Assembly: GCA_040772905.1 (NCBI GenBank)
Contig: JAXGXJ010000010.1
Coordinates: forward strand, 75,019 to 139,018
Direction: 5' to 3'
Length of the DNA: 64,000 bases
DNA from: JAXGXJ01 sp040772905
GTDB lineage: Bacteria; Actinomycetota; Thermoleophilia; RBG-16-64-13
The notes beneath the pieces are model-generated. The model did not search any database. It saw only the letters and a list, made by a program, of their open reading frames with translations, and was not told the DNA's origin. The first letter of the stretch is position 1, and the number at the start of each line of letters is the position of its first letter. Of this stretch, positions 24,687-33,252 are shown piece by piece. The translations under genes were made by a program, and so were the position numbers.

Positions 24687-25289
24687 TCAGTGCCTCAACA
24701 TGGCTAGGGCGCACAGCATGGCCACCGACCACAGCATGTCCGCAGGCAGGTGGAGCTCGCATGTATCGTCGAACAGCAGGGAGCAGCGCGCCGGGAACTC
24801 GTCATCCTCCTGCCACAAGATGAGTGTCACCGGCACGCGGGGGAGCGGTGACAACTCCGCAGCCACATCGCCGAAGGACTGCGGCCGTCCGCCGAAGCGT
24901 TCGGCCTGGGTTGCGAAACCAACCGGGTCCCGAGAGAACCGGGCTGCGATCCTATCAATAGGCAGCAGGTGCGAACCCTGGGCATAGAACTGTCCCGTCT
25001 TGAGTTCCTCGGGCTTCAGCAGCCGGCCGGATACAGGGATCTTCTGGGCCCCAAGCAGGTAGTGCAGGATGGAGAGCCGGGAGAAATAGGCGTTCTTGGT
25101 GAGAGTGAGCTCGGACTCTTCGCATGACCCCGTCATGGCCCGTGCGACCGGATCCACCGCGATGGAGGAGCCGAACACGGGGACCTGATACCCGCCGCCT
25201 TCCGCGGAGAACCCCACGGCCGCTCTCTCACAGACCTCCTGCGGATCGCGGGCCGCCAACAGCTCCCAGGCTTGCGCTTCACCCAGCAT
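24687..25289 (-). CDS. DUF3786 domain protein
   Basis: 200 residues from ATG 25289, after GGGGGG; alternative starts lie up to 25343. It has the DUF3786 layout: HYLLGAQKIPVSGRLLKPEE, GQFYAQGSHLLPIDRIAARF, RFGGRPQSFGDVAAEL and then PRVPVTLILWQEDDEFPARC with a final LFD ... LPADML segment. The family is found mostly in anaerobes, often near corrinoid or metal-centre proteins, and is described as putatively metal-binding. The role here is unknown. Confidence 0.75.
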   Translation of the reverse strand: MLGEAQAWELLAARDPQEVCERAAVGFSAEGGGYQVPVFGSSIAVDPVARAMTGSCEESELTLTKNAYFSRLSILHYLLGAQKIPVSGRLLKPEELKTGQFYAQGSHLLPIDRIAARFSRDPVGFATQAERFGGRPQSFGDVAAELSPLPRVPVTLILWQEDDEFPARCSLLFDDTCELHLPADMLWSVAMLCALAMLRH

Positions 25290-25361
25290 CAGGACCCCCC
25301 ATCGTCTCCGCGACCGGAAGCGCCGCATGACGCGCTCCATCATAGCGGAGGGCGGGGCGGT

Positions 25362-26108
25362 TCAACGCCACAGCTCGTCGGGCGGCGCAATCGATCGGGG
25401 TTCGCTGTTTGCCGATACCGACGCGATCTCGAAGGCGAGCGAAGGCTTCGTCTCGGTGAACCTGCGTCGCAGCTCGATGCGCGACCAGTCGTCCGGAGCG
25501 ATCATCACATGCCAGCTGAGATGCATCTCCCATTCATCTGAGAAGAAGAGGTAGTGGGATACCACGAGCCACACCGGGCTCACCATGGTGCCCTGCCACT
25601 GGGTCTCGGGAGTGATGCCCGATCCAAGCTGTTGCGTAGCCAGCCAAGTAGTGAAGCGGTCCCGCAGTTCCGCGGCGTAGGCGGCACGATCGTCCTCCCC
25701 CTCGGCCACGGCGAACGCTACGGCTTGCTCGCGAACCTCTCCGCCACGGGTCCCGCGAAACGTGACCTCCACCATCCGGCCCACATGCTCTGAGGACGGT
25801 GCCACCCAGATCTCGCCCACCTGCCCGGCCACTATCGACTGCGAGACGACGGTCACCTGCGCCCCGGATGCGACGGCCGAAAGGGCCACCGGTGCGTCGC
25901 TCTCGGCTCCGTCCTCCTCCGCGACTGTCAGCAGGAACACACACTGCTGTCCGGGGATGGAATCTCCTCGCAGGCTTTGGGGGACGACAGTCAGGGTGAA
26001 CGGACCCGGATCGGCGCAGGAGACACCGATAAGGCCCGCGCATGCGGCGACAACGATCACACATGCCGCAAGGGCCAAAGCCCTTCCAGGACACGACCTG
26101 AGCCTCAT
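25362..26108 (-). CDS. Secreted protein of unknown function
   Basis: 248 residues with an N-terminal signal peptide (RALALAACVIVVAACAGLIG). There are several candidate lipobox cysteines (VAAC, GVSC), so it may be a lipoprotein. Residues ~35-130 look like a beta-sandwich with Ig-like character (PVALSAVASGAQVTVVSQS, VGRMVEVTFRGTRGGEV). The C-terminal half contains a WLVVSHYLFFSDEWEMHLSW segment. I do not recognise the family. It is divergent from the alpha/beta hydrolase, with an AT-rich shared promoter at about 26140-26160. Confidence 0.6.
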   Translation of the reverse strand: MRLRSCPGRALALAACVIVVAACAGLIGVSCADPGPFTLTVVPQSLRGDSIPGQQCVFLLTVAEEDGAESDAPVALSAVASGAQVTVVSQSIVAGQVGEIWVAPSSEHVGRMVEVTFRGTRGGEVREQAVAFAVAEGEDDRAAYAAELRDRFTTWLATQQLGSGITPETQWQGTMVSPVWLVVSHYLFFSDEWEMHLSWHVMIAPDDWSRIELRRRFTETKPSLAFEIASVSANSEPRSIAPPDELWR

Positions 26109-26214
26109 CGCACCCTCTCCCGGAAAGTGGCCGGGGAACGCTTATATTTTCAGTATATACCCGGGTGCACGCGCCGGTGTTTTGCGCGCGCCTGCGCACG
26201 GGAATGTGGCTGTC

Positions 26215-27204
26215 ATGAAAAGACCGAGTAGACGCCGCACCATCATCTATACCGTCGTGGCCTTCGTGCTGCTGGTCATCCTGGTGGGACCGTTCCTCGT
26301 GCCCGTCCGGCCCCTGGATGACACCGTTCCGCCCCGCCAGCTGGCCGATGCCGACAGCCGTTTCATCTCCCTGGGCGACGAGCTGGGCACCGCCAGACTC
26401 GACGTCCACTACAAGGATGCCGGCACAGGCGATCCCGGGATCGTGCTGCTACACGGATTCGGGGGCAGCACCTTCTCCTGGCGGAACGTCACGCCCGCTC
26501 TCTCCGCCGACCATCGGGTGGTCGCCTTCGATCGCCCCGGGTTCGGGCTGACCACCCGGCCCCTTCCCGGGGAATGGAGCAGCGACAACCCATATTCCGC
26601 CGAGGGCCAGGTGCGATCGACCCTGGCACTCATGGACCGGCTCGGTTTGGACGAGGCCGTGCTGGTGGGTCACTCGGCCGGCGGCGCGGTCGCGCTGGCG
26701 ACCGCGCTGGCCCATCCGGAGCGGGTCAGGGCTCTGGTGTTGGTGGCTCCTGCCGTGTACGGTGGCGGACCTCCCTCGTGGGTCAAGCCGCTTCTTCGCA
26801 TCCCCCAGATCCGACGGCTGGGACCGCTCGTCACCCGTCGTCTGGTGGGCTCGCTGGAATCGATTCTTGAACGCTCGTACGCCGACCCTTCACTCATTAC
26901 AGCCGAGGTGCGCGAGGGCTACAAGCAGCCTCTGCGGGCCGATGACTGGGACCGCGGCCTCTGGGAGCTCACACTGGCGACCGGTCGCACCGATCTGGCC
27001 GACCGCCTGGCAGACGTGGCGGTCCCCACCCTGGTGATCACCGGCGACTCCGACCAGATCGTCCCGCCCGAAGACAGTGAGCTGGTGGCTGCCACCATCC
27101 CCGGTGCCGGGTGGGCGGTCATCTCGGGTGCCGGCCACCTGGTCATGGAAGAACGACCCGCCGACTTCCTGCAGCACCTCCTCACCTTCTTGATGGGGCT
27201 TTGA
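26215..27204 (+). CDS. Membrane-anchored alpha/beta hydrolase
   Basis: 329 residues from ATG 26215. One N-terminal membrane helix (IIYTVVAFVLLVILVGPFLV) anchors the enzyme outside. The hydrolase core has the oxyanion motif LLHGFGGSTFSW, the nucleophile elbow VGHSAGGAV, an acid in TGDSDQIVPPED and the catalytic His in SGAGHLVMEERP. This is the Ser-Asp-His set of alpha/beta hydrolases such as esterases and haloperoxidase-like enzymes. The substrate is unknown. The frame is open far upstream, but the membrane anchor fixes the start. Confidence 0.85.
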   Translation: MKRPSRRRTIIYTVVAFVLLVILVGPFLVPVRPLDDTVPPRQLADADSRFISLGDELGTARLDVHYKDAGTGDPGIVLLHGFGGSTFSWRNVTPALSADHRVVAFDRPGFGLTTRPLPGEWSSDNPYSAEGQVRSTLALMDRLGLDEAVLVGHSAGGAVALATALAHPERVRALVLVAPAVYGGGPPSWVKPLLRIPQIRRLGPLVTRRLVGSLESILERSYADPSLITAEVREGYKQPLRADDWDRGLWELTLATGRTDLADRLADVAVPTLVITGDSDQIVPPEDSELVAATIPGAGWAVISGAGHLVMEERPADFLQHLLTFLMGL

Positions 27205-27252
27205 GCCACCCGGGCTTCGGGCGCGGGCTGGGGAGGCAACCCGGATCGGGCA

Positions 27253-28920
27253 TCAGTCAGACCCGCGCCGCCTCTTTCTCAGGGTGCTCCGCACACCCAA
27301 GGCGAACAGCGCGCCGACCACCACCAGGACGACGGAGAACACATACGTGGTGCGCATGGCCCGCGCGAACTCGCCCAGTATGAAGTCCATGCTGAAAAGG
27401 TCCTTGAAGAAGTCGGTCACCTGCGCCGCCACCGACTCCGGCAGTTGTCCCAGCATAGACGTGATGGTGTCGGGCATGACCCCCGTCAGCCCCCCGGCGG
27501 CCCCCGCATGACCTATATCGATGGCCGACGAACCCACGGCCTCCAGGATCTGCTCCTTGGCACCGGCCGGCAGAGGGAAGGGGGCGCCGTCCAGTTTGGC
27601 GGCGATCCCATCCTGGACATAGGCCGCCGCCCGGTTCTGCAGCACGGCACCCATCACGGCGATGCCCAACACCGCCCCTATCTGGCGCACGCTCGAGAGC
27701 ACTCCCGAGGCCTGGCCAGCCCGTTCAGGAGGTACCGCTCCCATCACCGCCGAGGTGCTGGACGGCATCACCATGCCGATCCCGAAGCCCGAGATCATGA
27801 AGGGAAGCACGAAATCCGGCCATGAACCGTCGGTCACCATCACCCGTCGGGTGAGATAGAAGCCCACCGCGATAATCAACATCCCCCAGAACATCAGCCA
27901 CTTGGCCCCTATGCGGTCGGACAGCATCCCCGAGATAGGCGACGATACGATGACGATGGCAGCCAACGGGGTCATGACCAGACCGGCCTTGATGGCGCTG
28001 TAGCCGAGGATAGCCTGCAGGAACACAGGCAGAAGGAAGAACACGCCCATCATACCGAACTGGAGGATGAGTCCCAGGCCGTTGATCAGGCTGAACGTGC
28101 GGTTCTTGAACAAGCCCAGGTCCATGAGTGGTTGGATCTGGCGTCGCTGGATGATGACGAACACCGCCAATCCCACGACGGTCGCCGCGAACAAGCCCAG
28201 GATGAGACCCGACGTCCACCCATAGCTCTGCCCCTCTATGAGGGCGAAGGTGAGCGCGAACAGCGATGCCGTGAGCACGGCGACACCCGGATAATCCATC
28301 TGTTTGACCGAGGTCGGATCGGTCGATTCGGGGATGTACTTGAGGGTCATCGCAAGCAAGATGATCCCCACGGGCACGTTGATGAAGAAGATCCACCGCC
28401 AGGAGGCCCCCTCAACCAGAAGGCCGCCCAAACTCGGCCCCAAGGCCAGGGAGAATCCGCTCACCGCCCCCCAGAAGCCCATGGCCTTGCCGCGCTCCTG
28501 AGAGGAGAAGACGTTGGTGATGATGGAGAGCGTGTTGGGCATCATCATGGCTCCGCCCATCCCCTGCACGGCCCGGAACCCGATCAGCCAGCCGATGCCC
28601 GGAGCCAGTCCACACGCGAGTGAGGCCAGCGTGAACACGCACAACCCCGCCATGAACACCAACCTGCGTCCGTACAGATCGCCCAGCCGGCTCGTGGTGA
28701 TCAGCAACACCGCGAAGGCGAGCAGGTACGAATTCATCACCCACTCGACCTCGGAGAAGCCGGTCTCGAACGCCGTGAGGATGCTGGGGATGGCGATGTT
28801 GACGATGGTGCCGTCCAGCAACATCATGAACACCCCTACGCAGAGGATCGCGAGCACGCCCCAGCGTCGCCTGCTGTGCCTGATGTCCACGCCGCCGCCC
28901 GCTGCTGTGCCGCTCGTCAC
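27253..28920 (-). CDS. MFS drug efflux transporter of the DHA2 (EmrB/QacA) family
   Basis: 555 residues with fourteen predicted membrane helices. Family features are FMMLLDGTIVNIAIPSILTA in helix 1, LGDLYGRRLVFMAGL (motif A), the GFRAVQGMGGAMMMPNTLSI motif and GPSLGGLLVEGASWRWIFFI (motif C). An extra soluble segment of about 60 residues precedes the last helix. It would expel hydrophobic drugs by proton antiport. It lies four bases downstream of a MarR regulator gene on the same strand, so it is very likely MarR-controlled. Confidence 0.9.
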   Translation of the reverse strand: MTSGTAAGGGVDIRHSRRRWGVLAILCVGVFMMLLDGTIVNIAIPSILTAFETGFSEVEWVMNSYLLAFAVLLITTSRLGDLYGRRLVFMAGLCVFTLASLACGLAPGIGWLIGFRAVQGMGGAMMMPNTLSIITNVFSSQERGKAMGFWGAVSGFSLALGPSLGGLLVEGASWRWIFFINVPVGIILLAMTLKYIPESTDPTSVKQMDYPGVAVLTASLFALTFALIEGQSYGWTSGLILGLFAATVVGLAVFVIIQRRQIQPLMDLGLFKNRTFSLINGLGLILQFGMMGVFFLLPVFLQAILGYSAIKAGLVMTPLAAIVIVSSPISGMLSDRIGAKWLMFWGMLIIAVGFYLTRRVMVTDGSWPDFVLPFMISGFGIGMVMPSSTSAVMGAVPPERAGQASGVLSSVRQIGAVLGIAVMGAVLQNRAAAYVQDGIAAKLDGAPFPLPAGAKEQILEAVGSSAIDIGHAGAAGGLTGVMPDTITSMLGQLPESVAAQVTDFFKDLFSMDFILGEFARAMRTTYVFSVVLVVVGALFALGVRSTLRKRRRGSD

Positions 28921-28924
28921 GAGA

Positions 28925-29386
28925 TCATCCCTGCCTTCCCGCCAGTCTCTCCAGGCCCTCGAGGAAATGTGCGCAGGCCTGGTCGTCCATGCCGGCGAGG
29001 GCGGCCTCCACTTCGCGCCGCCAGCCCGCCAGCACCCGGTCGGCCAGATCCTGCGCCGTGGGACTCAGACCCACACGCACCACACGGCGATCCTTCGGAT
29101 CGCGCGATCGCACCACCAACCCAGCGGCGAAGAGCGGCTTGATGAGACCGGTGGCCGACGCGGTGCTGATACGCATCCCCTCAGCCAACTCGCCCATGGT
29201 CTGCGGCCCGTACTGCACCAAGTGGACCAGCGTGCGGACCTGAGCGGTGGATATGGGCGTGTCGTCCGTACCCCCGACGCGACCGTGGCGGACGGCCGCA
29301 TGGACGCCTGCGTCCCGGTTCAGGCTCTTCGCCAGATCGGGAAGGACTTTGATCACCTCGCGGATGATCCTCTCGCGCTCTTCCAC
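28925..29386 (-). CDS. MarR family regulator of the efflux operon
   Basis: About 153 residues from GTG 29386 (VEERERIIREVIKVLPDL), preceded by GGGAG; TTG 29401 is an alternative. It has the MarR winged helix: TAQVRTLVHLVQYGPQTMGE, recognition helix MRISTASATGLIKPLFAAGL, and wing VVRSRDPKDRRVVRVGLSP. It lies first in an operon with the DHA2 transporter. It probably represses that operon by binding the AT-rich inverted sequence upstream at about 29430-29462. Confidence 0.9.
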   Translation of the reverse strand: MEERERIIREVIKVLPDLAKSLNRDAGVHAAVRHGRVGGTDDTPISTAQVRTLVHLVQYGPQTMGELAEGMRISTASATGLIKPLFAAGLVVRSRDPKDRRVVRVGLSPTAQDLADRVLAGWRREVEAALAGMDDQACAHFLEGLERLAGRQG

Positions 29387-29429
29387 AGCCACCGCTCCCA
29401 AGCCTGCTACACGATCTCGCCCGATCCGC

Positions 29430-29462
29430 TTAGGTTTCCAAAATATTAGGATACCGAAGTAA
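29430..29462. promoter_or_regulatory. AT-rich imperfect palindrome, candidate MarR operator
   Basis: Between the MarR start and the divergent patatin gene there is an AT-rich patch inside GC-rich DNA. At its centre is TCC-AAAATATTA-GGA, flanked by related sequences (CTTAGG / GAAGTAAG). It fits the size and symmetry of MarR-dimer sites. The call is by position and symmetry only. Confidence 0.4.
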
Positions 29463-29497
29463 GTGCGTCAAGCGGGCCACAGCCGCGGCGGCCTCGC

Positions 29498-29503
29498 TAT
29501 AAT
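29498..29503 (+). promoter_or_regulatory. TATAAT -10 box, probably driving a leaderless patatin mRNA
   Basis: A consensus TATAAT ends eight bases before ATG 29511. Transcription normally starts about seven bases after the -10 box, so the mRNA would begin at or next to the start codon. The -35 region is poor. No Shine-Dalgarno sequence is visible, consistent with a leaderless transcript. Confidence 0.5.
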
Positions 29504-29510
29504 GCAGAGC

Positions 29511-30458
29511 ATGTCCGTTGTACGCAGTGCTCCCCACGGAGTCCACTCCCATCCCCGGTCCTCCGCACCGCGAAGTGTCGGTCTCGTCCTCGAGGGCGGC
29601 GGCATGCGCGCCGCCTACACCGCGGGAGCCCTCGACGCGTTCATGGACGAGGGGATCGACATACCCTACGTCATCGGTGTATCGGCCGGCGCGAACGCCG
29701 GCTCGGCCTACGTCTCCGGCCAGCGCGAACGGGGCTACAGGACCTTTGTGGAGTTCGCCGCCGACCGACGGTACGCAGGGCTCCGCACCCTCCTCCGCGA
29801 GCGCAGTTGGTTCGGCATGCACTTCATCTTCGAGACCCTTCCCGATGAGGTCGCGCCCTTCGACTACGATGCGTTCCGGGATTCACCGCGCGTCTTCGTC
29901 GTGGGCGTCACCGACTGCGCCACCGGCCGGCCGCTCTACTTTCGCCAGCACGATCACGACCCGCGCTGGTTCGTGCGCACGGTCATGCGTGCGTCGTGCA
30001 GCCTGCCGGTGCTGTCGCCGCCGGTTGATGTCGAGAGCCGGCTGTGTTTCGACGGCGGCGTGAGCGACTCCATCCCCATCGAGCGCTCCATCGGCGACGG
30101 CAACCCCCGCAACGTGGTGGTACTCACTCGGAACGCCGGCTACAGGAAAGAAGTCCAGCGGTTGGGGCCCGTGTCACGCATCGCCCTGGCCCCCTACCCG
30201 GCCATACGCCGCGCGGTGAGTGAGCGCGATGCGAGGTACAACGCCTCTCTGGACAGGTTGGCGGCGCTGAAGAAGAGCGGCGAGGCATTCGTCCTTCAGC
30301 CCGTCCGGCCGCTCGTCGTCGACCGCCTGGAGCGGGATGTGACCAAGCTCGACGCCCTGTATCACCAGGGCTACGCCGAGACCCTCGACCGCCTGCCGGC
30401 GCTCAAGAAGTGGCTTTCCGCGCCCGAGCCGAGCCAGGAGCGACGCGGCAGCTCGTGA
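29511..30458 (+). CDS. Patatin-like phospholipase
   Basis: 315 residues from ATG 29511. The patatin catalytic dyad is visible: the oxyanion motif LEGGGMRAAYTAG, nucleophile GVSAGANAG (GxSxG) and DGGVSD, the family's catalytic aspartate. It is the bacterial YjjU-type protein (FVVGVTDCATGRPLYF), presumably a cytosolic lipid acyl hydrolase. The C-terminal part carries a helical segment rich in Lys/Arg. It is divergent from the MarR gene. Confidence 0.9.
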   Translation: MSVVRSAPHGVHSHPRSSAPRSVGLVLEGGGMRAAYTAGALDAFMDEGIDIPYVIGVSAGANAGSAYVSGQRERGYRTFVEFAADRRYAGLRTLLRERSWFGMHFIFETLPDEVAPFDYDAFRDSPRVFVVGVTDCATGRPLYFRQHDHDPRWFVRTVMRASCSLPVLSPPVDVESRLCFDGGVSDSIPIERSIGDGNPRNVVVLTRNAGYRKEVQRLGPVSRIALAPYPAIRRAVSERDARYNASLDRLAALKKSGEAFVLQPVRPLVVDRLERDVTKLDALYHQGYAETLDRLPALKKWLSAPEPSQERRGSS

Positions 30459-30462
30459 AGAG

Positions 30463-30505
30463 CGAGAGTCCCACCGCTTCGACGCTCCGAGCGACGGGAC
30501 TCTCG
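30463..30505. terminator. Hairpin after the patatin gene
   Basis: GAGAGTCCC (30464-30472) pairs with GGGACTCTC (30496-30504) around a 23-base loop that can itself form CGCT...AGCG. It lies between the patatin stop and the convergent membrane protein. There is no U-tract, so termination is plausible but not certain. Confidence 0.45.
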
Positions 30506-30590
30506 TCATGCGATCGCTGAAGGACAAGCGGCTTAGTCTTCCAGGACGAAGGTCACCTTCATGTGGACTTGTCCGTGGGCAGAGTCTCTC

Positions 30591-31037
30591 TCACTTGGCG
30601 CGCCTGGCCACGGCGAGGAATCGTCGCGTGGCGCGCGCGAAGACCAGCACGAGAATGATGACGCCGAGGATCCCCATCCCGATCTGGAGGCCTACACCAG
30701 TACCCGGCAGGTAGCCGAGCAGGATGACTTCGGTGATTATCCAGATGACAAGACCGGCACCCGCGGCAGCCGCCAGCCACCAGCCCCACTTCCGTCTCGA
30801 CGCCACCCCGATGAGCGCGGCCAAGGGGAGCAGGCCCACGACGATGAGCAGGATCAAACCCGGGATGAGATAGTCGTTGAAGGGACTACCTTCGAGCATG
30901 CTGAGCGGCATGCCGATGTTCTCCACCGGGTCCTGGACCAGCCCGATGCCGCCCGCTATCGCCCCCAGCGCCTGGATGCCGAGCAACACCATGAGTGCCC
31001 ACACCGCGGCCGGGCGCTTGCTCAAGTACGTCGGCAT
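30591..31037 (-). CDS. Small four-helix membrane protein
   Basis: 148 residues from ATG 31037, with GGAGGAG just upstream. It is embedded in a much longer open minus-strand frame that is otherwise antisense to the ferric reductase gene. Four hydrophobic helices are visible (WALMVLLGIQALGAIAGGIG; LIPGLILLIVVGLLPLAALI; WWLAAAAGAGLVIWIITEVI; IGMGILGVIILVLVF), with a basic C-terminus. No family is recognised. It is divergent from the flavocytochrome gene at 31167. Confidence 0.7.
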   Translation of the reverse strand: MPTYLSKRPAAVWALMVLLGIQALGAIAGGIGLVQDPVENIGMPLSMLEGSPFNDYLIPGLILLIVVGLLPLAALIGVASRRKWGWWLAAAAGAGLVIWIITEVILLGYLPGTGVGLQIGMGILGVIILVLVFARATRRFLAVARRAK

Positions 31038-31166
31038 GTGGCTCCTCCGGGTCGTGGGATGCTCTGTTCTGGGATCTCCATCAACTATAGCGAGCAGATG
31101 CGCGCGGCGCGATGGATGTTCATCCGCATGGTATCCGAGACACCGCACACGGTATCCTTCAAAGCC

Positions 31167-32564
31167 ATGAGCGACGCTGAAGCACGAGACCGCGGTCAAG
31201 ACTCCGGCGCGTCGGCGGACCGTGCCATGAAGGGCGCTGGGCGCAAGCCTCGTTACGTCCTTCTGGGCGCCTTGTGGCTGGGCTTGTACGCGCTGGCGGT
31301 GGCACTGCCCCTCATCGTGTTGCTCATCGGCCCCGTGCCCGAAGGTCGGGAGTTCTTGCGCGAGCTGTCGGTGGGGTTCGGGTTCGCGGGCGCCTCGATC
31401 ATTTGTGTCCAATTCGCCCTGACCGCCCGCTTCAGGAGAGTGCAGGCTCCCTACGGCATCGACCTCGTCTACCATTTCCACCGTGAGATCACCTACGTCG
31501 CTCTCGCCTTGGTGGTACTCCACCCGGTGCTGCTCATCATCCTCGACGCAAGTAACGCGGCCCTCTTCAACGTGGTCTCGGCGCCCTGGAGAGCCCGCTT
31601 CGCTCTGATCGCCACATTGGCCCTTGTGGCCATCGTGGTCAGTAGTGTGTGGAGGAAGACTTTCAGGCTGCCGTATGAAGGATGGCGCCGCCTGCACGCG
31701 ATACTGGCCGTGATCGTGGTGGCGACGGCCACCGTACACATCGAACTGGTGGGGCACTACGTCAACTCTCCCGCAAAGAGAGTGGTGTGGGTCATCTACC
31801 CGGCCTTCTGGGTGGGCCTGCTGGTGTGGACCCAGGTGGCGAAGCCCATCCTCATCAGGCGGCGACCCTATCTCATCGAAGCGGTCACGCAGGTGGCCGA
31901 GGAGACCTGGACCGTGCGCCTGCGGCCGTCGGGACACCAGGGCCTCCGCTTCCGTCCCGGGCAGTTCGCGTGGCTCAGTCTCGACCGCCAGCCGTTCGGC
32001 CACCGCGAGCATCCCTTCTCGTTCTCTTCGAGTCCCGCTGAGCTGCCCCAGGTCTCCTTCACCATCAGGGAGCGAGGAGATTTCACCTCGGGCATCGGGG
32101 CCCTGCAGCCCGGGACCAAGATCTACCTGGACGGGCCCTTCGGCCACTTCAGTTACCAGCGCCACCCGGCACCAGGTTACGTCTTCATCGCCGGGGGTAT
32201 CGGCATCACCCCCATCATGAGCATGTTGCGGGAGCTTGCGGCCGCCGGCGACACCAGACCGCTGCATCTGATCTACGTCGCCCGCGATCTCGACCGAGTC
32301 GTGTTCCGAGAGGAACTCGATGGTCTGACGCGCGAACTCGACTTGCGGATCCATTACGTCCTGCGCCGTCCCCCCGCCGGATGGGAGGAAGAGCGGGGCA
32401 GATTGGACCCGGCCATGCTGGGCCGACTCCTCCCATCCGACAGGAGCGGCTACCATTTCTACGTGTGCGGCCCCGACGAGATGATGGACATGGTCGAGAA
32501 CGAGCTCATGCGCGGCGGCATCGGCTTCGGCAGGGTCCATTCCGAACGCTTCGACCTCGTGTGA
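31167..32564 (+). CDS. Ferric-reductase-type membrane flavocytochrome
   Basis: 465 residues from ATG 31167. The N-terminal half has six membrane helices of the ferric reductase domain, with heme-ligand histidines in VYHFHREITYVALALVVLHP and RRLHAILAVIVVATATVHIE. The C-terminal half is a FAD/NAD module: FRPGQFAWLSL, HPFSFSSSP (FAD), IAGGIGITPIMSML (nucleotide) and YVCGPDEMMD. It should move electrons from NAD(P)H through FAD and two hemes to an external acceptor such as Fe(III) or oxygen. It is followed by a 31-residue membrane peptide. Confidence 0.9.
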   Translation: MSDAEARDRGQDSGASADRAMKGAGRKPRYVLLGALWLGLYALAVALPLIVLLIGPVPEGREFLRELSVGFGFAGASIICVQFALTARFRRVQAPYGIDLVYHFHREITYVALALVVLHPVLLIILDASNAALFNVVSAPWRARFALIATLALVAIVVSSVWRKTFRLPYEGWRRLHAILAVIVVATATVHIELVGHYVNSPAKRVVWVIYPAFWVGLLVWTQVAKPILIRRRPYLIEAVTQVAEETWTVRLRPSGHQGLRFRPGQFAWLSLDRQPFGHREHPFSFSSSPAELPQVSFTIRERGDFTSGIGALQPGTKIYLDGPFGHFSYQRHPAPGYVFIAGGIGITPIMSMLRELAAAGDTRPLHLIYVARDLDRVVFREELDGLTRELDLRIHYVLRRPPAGWEEERGRLDPAMLGRLLPSDRSGYHFYVCGPDEMMDMVENELMRGGIGFGRVHSERFDLV

Positions 32565-32583
32565 GCACTGGGGGCCCCTCAGG

Positions 32584-32679
32584 ATGAGACAGCGCTACTC
32601 CACACTCACCGCGCTCGCGATAGGGGCAGCCGTCGTCGTGCTGGCGGTCGTCTTCGCCGCGCTGCAGGCCTGGTCCTGA
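32584..32679 (+). CDS. Possible 31-residue single-helix membrane peptide
   Basis: ATG 32584 to TGA 32677-32679 encodes MRQRYSTL followed by a hydrophobic stretch (AIGAAVVVLAVVFAAL). It starts 20 bases after the flavocytochrome stop, in the same direction. A charged N-terminus followed by one membrane helix is a classic small accessory-subunit layout. The ribosome site is weak. Too short for homology-based support. Confidence 0.4.
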   Translation: MRQRYSTLTALAIGAAVVVLAVVFAALQAWS

Positions 32680-32748
32680 GCCTGGAGCCAAGGCCGGCGA
32701 CGGGGGTCACGCGGCGCCCGTATCCTGCCGATACATCAGCATTGGTGT

Positions 32749-32771
32749 AATATTCGCTTTCACTGAATATT
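32749..32771. promoter_or_regulatory. Palindrome, candidate operator of the MarR/ABC operon
   Basis: AATATTC (32749-32755) and GAATATT (32765-32771) form a perfect inverted repeat with a 9-base spacer, immediately before the MarR gene. It overlaps a -10-like TAATAT. A MarR dimer binding here would block its own operon. The location also argues against TTG 32770 as the start codon. Confidence 0.5.
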
Positions 32772-32778
32772 GACGGTC

Positions 32779-33252
32779 GTGAACGTGCGCCATGCGCGCG
32801 TCTTGCGCCGCACGAGGGGGAGCACCGCCATCACACACCGTGACCGATCGATCGCCGACATCGATGCTCTCATCGGGCATCTCACCGCACGCGGCTTGGC
32901 GGAGCAGACGTCCTCGCTTCTGGAGTCGAGCCTCACACTGCAGCAGTTCCGCGTGCTCGTCAACGTCTACCTACGCGGTCCCGTGGCCATCCACGACGTC
33001 GCCGACACGCTGGGCATCAAGCCGAACGTGGCCACGGGAGTGGTACAGAGGCTCGTGGAGCGGGATCTCGTCGAACGACATGAGGACCCAGGCGACAGGC
33101 GCGCCCGCCTGTTGAGGACCACCGAGCGTGGTTCGGGGCTCATCGAAGAGTTGGGCACCGTGGTGCAGGCTCAGCGGCGGAAGCTCCTGGAGCGTCTCAG
33201 CGATCCGCAGCTGAGTCAACTGCGCGACATCCTCGAGGTGATGGCCTCATGA
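32779..33252 (+). CDS. MarR family regulator of the ABC exporter operon
   Basis: About 157 residues. GTG 32779 is chosen because TTG 32770 lies in the palindromic operator; the exact start is uncertain. The winged helix is clear: TLQQFRVLVNVYLRGPVAIH, DTLGIKPNVATGVVQRLVER and wing DPGDRRARLLRTTERG. The stop overlaps the start of the first ABC ATPase by four bases, and the four genes to 36457 all overlap, so the regulator and exporter are one translational unit. It probably senses a substrate of the exporter. Confidence 0.85.
   Translation: MNVRHARVLRRTRGSTAITHRDRSIADIDALIGHLTARGLAEQTSSLLESSLTLQQFRVLVNVYLRGPVAIHDVADTLGIKPNVATGVVQRLVERDLVERHEDPGDRRARLLRTTERGSGLIEELGTVVQAQRRKLLERLSDPQLSQLRDILEVMAS

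Noticed and set aside
31038..32540. Upstream part of the long minus-strand frame antisense to the flavocytochrome
   Set aside because: Only its last 148 codons (30591-31037) have an RBS and membrane helices. The rest is shadow of the ferric reductase.
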